From contig OW203997.1 in the NCBI GenBank assembly GCA_934047225.1, positions 6,558,417 to 6,622,416 on the forward strand: a stretch of DNA of 64,000 bases. Direction: 5' to 3'. The notes under the pieces were generated by a model. That model did no database searches. It saw only the letters and a list, made by a program, of their open reading frames with translations, and was not told where the DNA came from. Position numbers and translations under genes: made by a program. Numbering within the stretch: position 1 is the first letter of the stretch; each line of letters begins with the position of its first letter. The stretch comes from Ypsolopha sequella (taxonomy: Eukaryota > Arthropoda > Insecta > Lepidoptera > Ypsolophidae). Shown here piece after piece: positions 58,300 through 64,000 of this stretch.

Positions 58300-59115
58300 G
58301 GATCCCCTTAAGTAAAAACTATTGAATTTTTTTCTAAATGACTTTAATATTTTTCAAAATGTACTCCTCCAAGTTCAATACATCGCCTCATTCTAGAAAA
58401 CCAATCCTCAAAACATTGAAGAAATGCGTTCTGCGGAAGGTCAAAGAAAAGTCGTCCAAATTCTAGTACTGCCTCGTTCGAGTCCGTAAAAGTCCGGCCA
58501 CGCATCGTTTTCTTTATAGGGGGGAATAAGAAATAGTCGCACGGGGCCAGGTCTGGACTAGGCAGATGTGACACCATCTGAACACCTTTACTGGTCAACA
58601 AGTCCATTGCTATTGCCGCGGTGTGTGCAGGTGCATTGTCTTGGTGAAAAAGAATTCCATGAGTGCCGCTCTTTAAACGATCCTCACCAAGTCTGTCAAA
58701 TTCCTGGGGTAGACAGACCTCTGTGTACCACTGGCTAGTAACTGTTCTTCGATCTTCGATGCTACTGGACCCCCGCGGCGAAAAAAAACGGCGATCATTT
58801 TTTTGTTCACACTACAGCCACGGTCTTCCTCGAACACCCATTGCATAGATTGTTGCTTTGCTAGAGGGTCAAAGCAATATATCCAGGACTCATCAGTAGT
58901 AAAGATATTAGACACCTGTTGGGAATTACCTCCGTTGAATTTTTTGAGCATAAATTGACACCAATTTACTCGCCGGGCTTTTTGCTCTTCGGTCAGCAAA
59001 TGTGGTATCCAATACGAAGCAATCTTCCTGACGATGAGATGATCATGTAAAATGCTCGCAACTGCGGGTGATCCAATGCCCATTTCATGCTATATTTCCC
59101 GATGTGTAATATTTT
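58300..59115 (-). pseudogene. Mariner transposase relic, N-terminus lost
   Basis: Two minus-strand frames hold mariner text. Frame one (58673-59083) reads MGIGSPAVASILHDHLIVRK, a linker, then TTDESWIYCFDPLAKQQSMQ W with the first catalytic Asp. Frame two (from about 58680 down to 58344) has SGTHGILFHQDNAPAHTAA with the second Asp and SPDLAPCDYFLFPPIKKTM with the third, as expected for a D,D34D enzyme. A stop replaces a residue just before MGIGSP, the DNA-binding N-terminus is absent, and a frameshift near 58675 separates the frames. It is inactive. The 3' ITR is not resolved; tcaggaaaaggcctgaactt near 58267 is a candidate. Confidence 0.85.
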
Positions 59116-59381
59116 TGTGGTAATTACACATAATTCATTAATGAATTTTTGGAAATAATATATTAAAATTCAGCAAACTACCGTTTTATTCAGGTCAAGC
59201 CAATTTAATTACCTTACTTCGTCTTCAAAAAAATACTGCAGCTGTGGTTCAATACCACAGAACATGATCAATACCGACCAAAGTGTCAAATAATAGATAA
59301 TGTATCTATAATTGGTATTTGCTCTCTGATTTATAGTATGAGTATAGGCCTGATTATGCAATGGAATTCCTCATACGCATA

Positions 59382-60660
59382 GACGAGGGCGGAGTGATAA
59401 GTCTGATAAAAATTAAACAAAGCATAGGTTTTTCAACGTAAATGCGAATATTTTTCAACATAATCTCCTCCCAGCCCAATGCATTTAGTCCAACGTTTTT
59501 CCACTTCTTAATGCCTTCCGAATAATGTGATTTCGGTAAACCTTCAAAATATGCGTTTGTTTCGGTGATGATCTCCTCATTGGAGCTCAATCTCTTTCCA
59601 CCAAGCCATTTCTTTAAGTTTGGGAACAGGAAATAGTCGCAGGGGGCTAAGTCTGGAGAATAAGGTGGATGAGAAAACAATTCATAGCGTAAGTCACTGA
59701 ATTTGGTCATGACAACTGCACATGTGTGTACCCATGCATTGTCTTGGTGGAAGAGAATTTTCTTTGCCAAATGTGGCCTTTTTTCTATTAAAACTTTGTG
59801 AAACTTGTCCAATAAACCGGTATAATATTTTCCCTTTTGTGGATAATCAATATGGATTATGTCATGAGAACCCCAGAAGACTGTAGCCATGACTTTGTTA
59901 GACTGTTAGTTAAAACTGCCTTTCCCTTCTTTGGCACAGGTTTACCAGAAGCAACCCACTGTTTCGACTGTTTTTTGATCTTTGGCGTATGGTGGTGAAT
60001 CCATGTTTCGTTCACCATTATGAAACGTTGCAAAAAAAAAAATTTATCCCGTTGTAACAGTGCTAAACTAGCCTCTGAAGTGGTTACACGGGTGTGTTTT
60101 TGATCTGCTGTGAGTAAACCCGGCACCCACCGCGCAGAAAGCTTTTTTATCTCTAAATGTTGATATAGGATATTGCAAACGCGTTTACCTAAAATGCCTA
60201 CCATCGCTACTATTTTCTGGACTTTAATTCTTCGGTCGTTTAAAACGTCATCGTGAATTTTGGCTATCGTCTCTGGTGTGGTGACCTCAATTGGGTGTCC
60301 TGAACGTTCGGCATCATTTGTGCTTGTACGATCACAGCGAAAATCGGTAAACCATTTGTGAATCATTTTAATCGACGGAGCAGAGTACCCTTATTATTTA
60401 TCCAGCTTTTCTTTTTGTTTCCGTAATGGTCTTTTTACCCAAAAAATCATGTTTTATCAATACACGAAATTCAGTTTTCTCCATGGTTGAAAAATGGAAG
60501 CAACATATTTTTTCTAAATGGCTGGGAGAACTTAACTGGCCAGTACAAATGCCTGAAAACTTGCATCCTGCCAGAAGATGCATATTGAAAAATAATACTA
60601 CCTTTTTGCGATAACCTTACACCAAAGTAGAATTTTACTAGACTAATTACTCCGCCCTGG
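59382..60660 (-). mobile_element. Mariner transposon, complete ITR to ITR
   Basis: The 1279-bp element, the usual mariner length, lies between TA dinucleotides (59380-59381 and 60661-60662). The left ITR is gacgagggcggagtgataag. The right ITR read on the minus strand is ccagggcggagtaattagtc. They match over about 28 bp with few differences. The coding region is broken (see the transposase entry), so only the ends could still work. Confidence 0.9.
59420..60484 (-). pseudogene. Broken mariner transposase
   Basis: The start ATG is at 60484 (MEKTEFRVLIKHDFLGKKTI). The frame then shifts to MIHKWFTDFRCDRTSTNDAE (60366), the rest of the helix-turn-helix part, and linker text ending LTADQKHTRVT. The first catalytic motif reads VNETWIHHH where mariners have VDETWIHHY, so the essential Asp is Asn. 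A second frameshift near 59870 leads to FWGSHDIIHIDY, HQDNAWVHT with the second Asp, and YSPDLAPCDYFLFPNLKKW with the third. Two frameshifts plus the D-to-N change make it inactive. The usual length is about 345 residues, and the three pieces together account for nearly all of it. Confidence 0.9.
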
Positions 60661-60662
60661 TA

Positions 60663-61594
60663 CATTATTTTTCAGAAAAACAATCATTTTTCAACATGGC
60701 GAATATGCTTCGATAATATAAAAACACACGGCCTACAAGTTTGGTCATCGAAATTCATCATCTGCGTAATAAATGAATAATAAAGTGGTAAAAAAAGTCT
60801 AACGCCGATTTTATTCAAAATATAACATACGCAAGTGAAGCCGCGGGCAAAAGCTAGAATTATATAATTATAATCTAACGCAAAACGCCTTTGCATACAC
60901 TTAATTACTATTTTCTTTTTGTTTGGTATTAACTATAAAAAATGCTTCCCATTTTATCAAAATAAACCAAAGTATATTCAGTATAGAAGAGAAGGGTGGA
61001 ACAAAAGATACTGAAAATAGAAACCAAGGATAAAATAAACAATGAAGATAAAAGAGAGCATGATCATAATACATAATAAGAGCATAAGAAAAGCAGGTGA
61101 ATATAAGTAAAGAAATGGGCCAGGCGTTTTCTCATAACTTATATCCACCCATTTTTCTAAGCAAAGTTACGAGAACAGTAATTTCGTCATTTTATCAAGA
61201 CGTGCGCCTTTCTTTACAAATGACGTCATAAAAAGACGTGGTTTTTCTTTTCTTTTACACTCCTGTTCAGGGTTCTTAGTCTGTCTGAAAATTACAAAGT
61301 TTAGGTCTTGTTTAAATTCTAATAGCGAGCTATACTTACAATAGTTGTTGTCCTATGTTCGAAGTAAGTTGGAAACTGTAATGTTTTCTATTTTTTTTGG
61401 GAGACAGACGTGACTTTTTGTACATAAATGTCATATAATCGCTGAATATAAAACATGAAGCACAATTATAATACATAACATAACTTACTGGTGAAGCAAG
61501 TCAGTTAATTTGTAAAATAGTTATAGAGCAAACCAACATAAAATAGTCAACTGTAGGAACTTTTCTACTTCCTTATTCATCTTCTTTATTTTAC
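60663..61594. other. Intergenic, no gene seen
   Basis: AT-rich, with no recognisable repeat or exon. Confidence 0.35.
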
Positions 61595-61700
61595 ACAAAA
61601 TATTTAATTACACACGTAAACATTAAAGTTAGTGTACAGCGGCGAGTTTATCTCTATAAGAGATTTCTTCCAGCAAACCGAAAAAAGACCAGAAATACAT
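61595..61700 (-). repeat. LINE 3'-end fragment
   Basis: The minus strand gives gctggaagaaatctcttata gagataaactcgccgctgta, then a TTGTGTAAAATAAAG-type end. Same class as 20881-21005 and 29865-29965. Confidence 0.6.
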
Positions 61701-62102
61701 AAAAAGAAAACAGTACTCAAACTCATATGTGTACAAACTTCCTTTCTTTTCAAATTTCCTTTTTTTTTTACAATTTTACAATAAATTACTAGGTAAGTGA
61801 TATAAATGTAACATACGCTTATACAAAAACAAAACCGATTTTTACCCCAAAACAAGTAAAACTTTAATAGGTTTTCAGACCAATAACGTGAACCCAGGCA
61901 GAAAATATTTCCAGCCATTTACACCTCTGCGACCTAGTCAGTGAATTTCATCAGATTTCCGCAGCAATTCAATTTTGACGCTGCTACGTGGCAAAATTGT
62001 ATTTATTTATTTACAGGTGGCAAAAAAACTACGAGGTTCACCTTAAATCTATTTGCTTTTATCCTGAAACATTCCATATCCGTTTTTGCAGGTTTCAGTA
62101 TA

Positions 62103-62520
62103 CGAGGCCATGCAAATTTTATTTTTGTCACTGTCACTCCAAGCGAAAAATCGCGCAATGCGAGAAGGGCGGATTCAGGGCAAAAGGGCAAAAGTTGGTT
62201 TTATATTTTTATTAAAAAAAACTAAAATAGCTAGCAAATTTTCAAATATCAAATCTCTAGATATTGTTGAAACTTGAAACACACCTAATAAAATATGTTT
62301 GAGTTCTGTATATGGTTCCTATTCGTCAAACGAGAAGAAAAAGTATGTTTGAAGACCTCATTTCAACAATTATATCTATCGAGGAAAATTTATCCAAATG
62401 TGTTTTCCAATTTCAAAACCCTAGTCAAAATGCATATACCAGAAATGTATTAAAATTTTCCGTGTATTTCATGAAATACACAGAAAAGAAACACCCGTAT
62501 TTTTTTCGCATATTGCCTTA
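62103..62520 (+). repeat. Repeat family E, copy 2
   Basis: A near copy of 17933-18340 (ttttgtcactgtcactccaa, gagttctgtatatggttcct, catgaaatacacagaaaaga). The overlapping frames (69-94 codons) are repeat products. Confidence 0.75.
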
Positions 62521-63506
62521 ACGATATTTATATCTATTCGTGTATATTAACCAGTTAAAAAATTTTAATAATCGTAGTTGGAATAAACGCAAAGGGATAA
62601 TGCAATGATAATATATAATACCAAAGTAAACTTATTAGTATAAAAGGCTAAAGTAAAGACTGTTTGATACTAACAGCTCACTCTTGACACATCAGTTTTG
62701 CAGCTGAACGTTTTCAGTGTTCCAGCTTTCTCCAGCAGCCCAGCAGCACCAAAAGTAAAAAACGATGCACTAGCTATAAAAAGCCTTTTAAATTTTGATT
62801 AATTTTAAATCAGGATTTAGTAGAATACCAGCGCTGTGGCTGGCTCTTGAGCAGAGTTGTAATCCTTTTTTATGTACCACCTTTTCTAAATGTTACCTAT
62901 AACCATACTATGTTACTCTTTGTTAATTCTTATTGTTTGTGATTCTGTATGTTTGAGTTTTCTTTGTTTCTGCTGGTATTTGAAACAAAGTGCTTTTCTT
63001 TCGTTCTCCTTTCTTATTTATTTATTATTTATAACAAAACATTTTTAAACTACCACTAAATAACATCTCACTAAAAGTATGTTTGGCGAGAGTTGATAAA
63101 AATAAACTTAAAGCAGGGTTTCTAAACTTAGTGAAATTTTAATTTGAGTTTTGATTTGAATTTGCAGTCGAACAACACATTCTAAGCGGATTCCATCGTC
63201 TCGCGCTTGACAACAGTTGTGAGCCTCGTACCACAAAACCACAAAATAACCACTTACAGAATGTTTACTCCGCATAACTAGCGAAAACAGGTGCACGCAC
63301 ACATAGACTATAAGCACTGGCTGCACATTCAGATGTGTGAGAACCAGAAATAGATTCTGGTTCTCACATGGTTGAATTATTTATTAGTATATATTTTTTT
63401 TTATTAATATTTAACATAATTTAATTTTAATTTTGTTTGTGATTTTAATTGGATTTGATTTAATGGGTTTTGCATTGCCTGAAATAAAGACATTTTATTT
63501 TATTTA
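62521..63506. other. Intergenic, no gene seen
   Basis: AT-rich. gaaccagaaatagattctgg ttctcac near 63341 is a short hairpin. No exon-like frame. Confidence 0.35.
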
Positions 63507-63598
63507 TAGACGCGTACGTACGACGATCTCGGATGAAGTCGGTCGAATCGAATGCCAATACGAAACTCTGCCGAGGTCATCATACGTACGCGTCTATG
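63507..63598. repeat. GC-rich hairpin, 27-bp arms
   Basis: atagacgcgtacgtacgacg atctcgg pairs with ccgaggtcatcatacgtacg cgtctat. The outer 15 bp are perfect; the inner 12 have three mismatches or wobbles. The loop is about 37 nt. It stands out from the AT-rich surroundings. It could be a small MITE or a transcribed hairpin. Confidence 0.7.
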
Positions 63599-63789
63599 CA
63601 TGTGTGCGTCTGTTTTCGCTCCGTCGTCGAGTCTGCCTTCTGGTAGTATCTATTTTGTGACAAAACTGTGTGCGTGCGGCGATACGTGACGCCCAGATTG
63701 ACAGATTGCGATACGTCGCAATTCCCGTAGCTTAATATTTAAAAGATTATTTTTTTTATTTTTTTTCTGGGAATATTACGTCATTTTAG

Positions 63790-64000
63790 GACATGGTTTT
63801 CATTATTTTGGTATATAAATGAATCATTATTTTTTATGATATTTTAAAGAATTGTCCGATATGACGTCACTTGAGACATTTAGACATACTGATTGTGATG
63901 TGTGATTGCTTATAAAAAAGTGGTCTGTCTCTGTCTGTCTACTCACCTGTCATCCATCTGTCAAATCAGTCAGCAGCAAATTTTTATAAATTTATCTTGA
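63790..64000 (+). repeat. Repeat family F, copy 3 (runs off window)
   Basis: gaattgtccgatatgacgtc acttgag, tgattgcttataaaaaagtg and gtctgtctactcacctgtca match 39440 and inverted 27484. The right end is cut by the window. Confidence 0.7.

Noticed and set aside
1..64000. Bacterial-type systems (operons, CRISPR, defence islands, prophage)
   Set aside because: No coding density, no ribosome binding sites, spliced exon structure and animal transposons throughout.

Overview
This is a gene-poor, AT-rich stretch of animal nuclear DNA, most likely from a moth or butterfly (Lepidoptera). There are no operons, ribosome binding sites or dense coding. Splice-bounded short exons, tRNA-derived SINEs, 5'-truncated LINEs, mariner and hAT relics and many fold-back MITEs fill it. 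The Lepidoptera call rests on repeat phrases I recognise from moth and butterfly genomes, such as the 'gtgaaggaaaacatcgtgag' and 'gtccactgctggacataagc' types. It is an inference, not a database match.

One host gene is supported. It is a plus-strand gene whose four putative exons between 49509 and 55103 join in phase and encode an N-terminal tail followed by MORN repeats closely resembling the animal MORN5 protein. Its last exon or exons are not visible in the window. Its introns hold LINE relics, SINE-like repeats and a short perfect hairpin.

The largest coding frame is a minus-strand LINE ORF2 (32966-36328). It is 5'-truncated inside the endonuclease, has intact RT and RNase H catalytic residues, and is flanked by a 13-bp target duplication. 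Other LINE remains are a CR1/jockey-like copy at 29865-30735, a second RT C-terminus at 50500-51333, an endonuclease-like C-terminus at 42900-43250, a 30-codon tail at 17735-17830 and several orphan 3' ends.

DNA transposons dominate the rest. Two mariner relics lie at 58300-60662, one complete from ITR to ITR but broken in coding. At least six hAT-like non-autonomous elements with TIRs are visible, four of them with perfect 8-bp target duplications. There are also several fold-back MITEs, a family with TTAA-like ends, and repeats present two or three times within the window.

Region by region: 1-15 kb is repeats and MITEs with no recognisable gene; 15.6-16.0 kb is a CpG-richer patch that may be a promoter; 17-32 kb is nested transposons; 33-36 kb is the big LINE; 37-49 kb is the hAT cluster and SINE composites; 49.5-55 kb is the MORN gene; 56-64 kb is SINE, MITE and mariner material and hairpins. 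I saw no CRISPR array, rRNA, functional tRNA gene or new multi-gene system.
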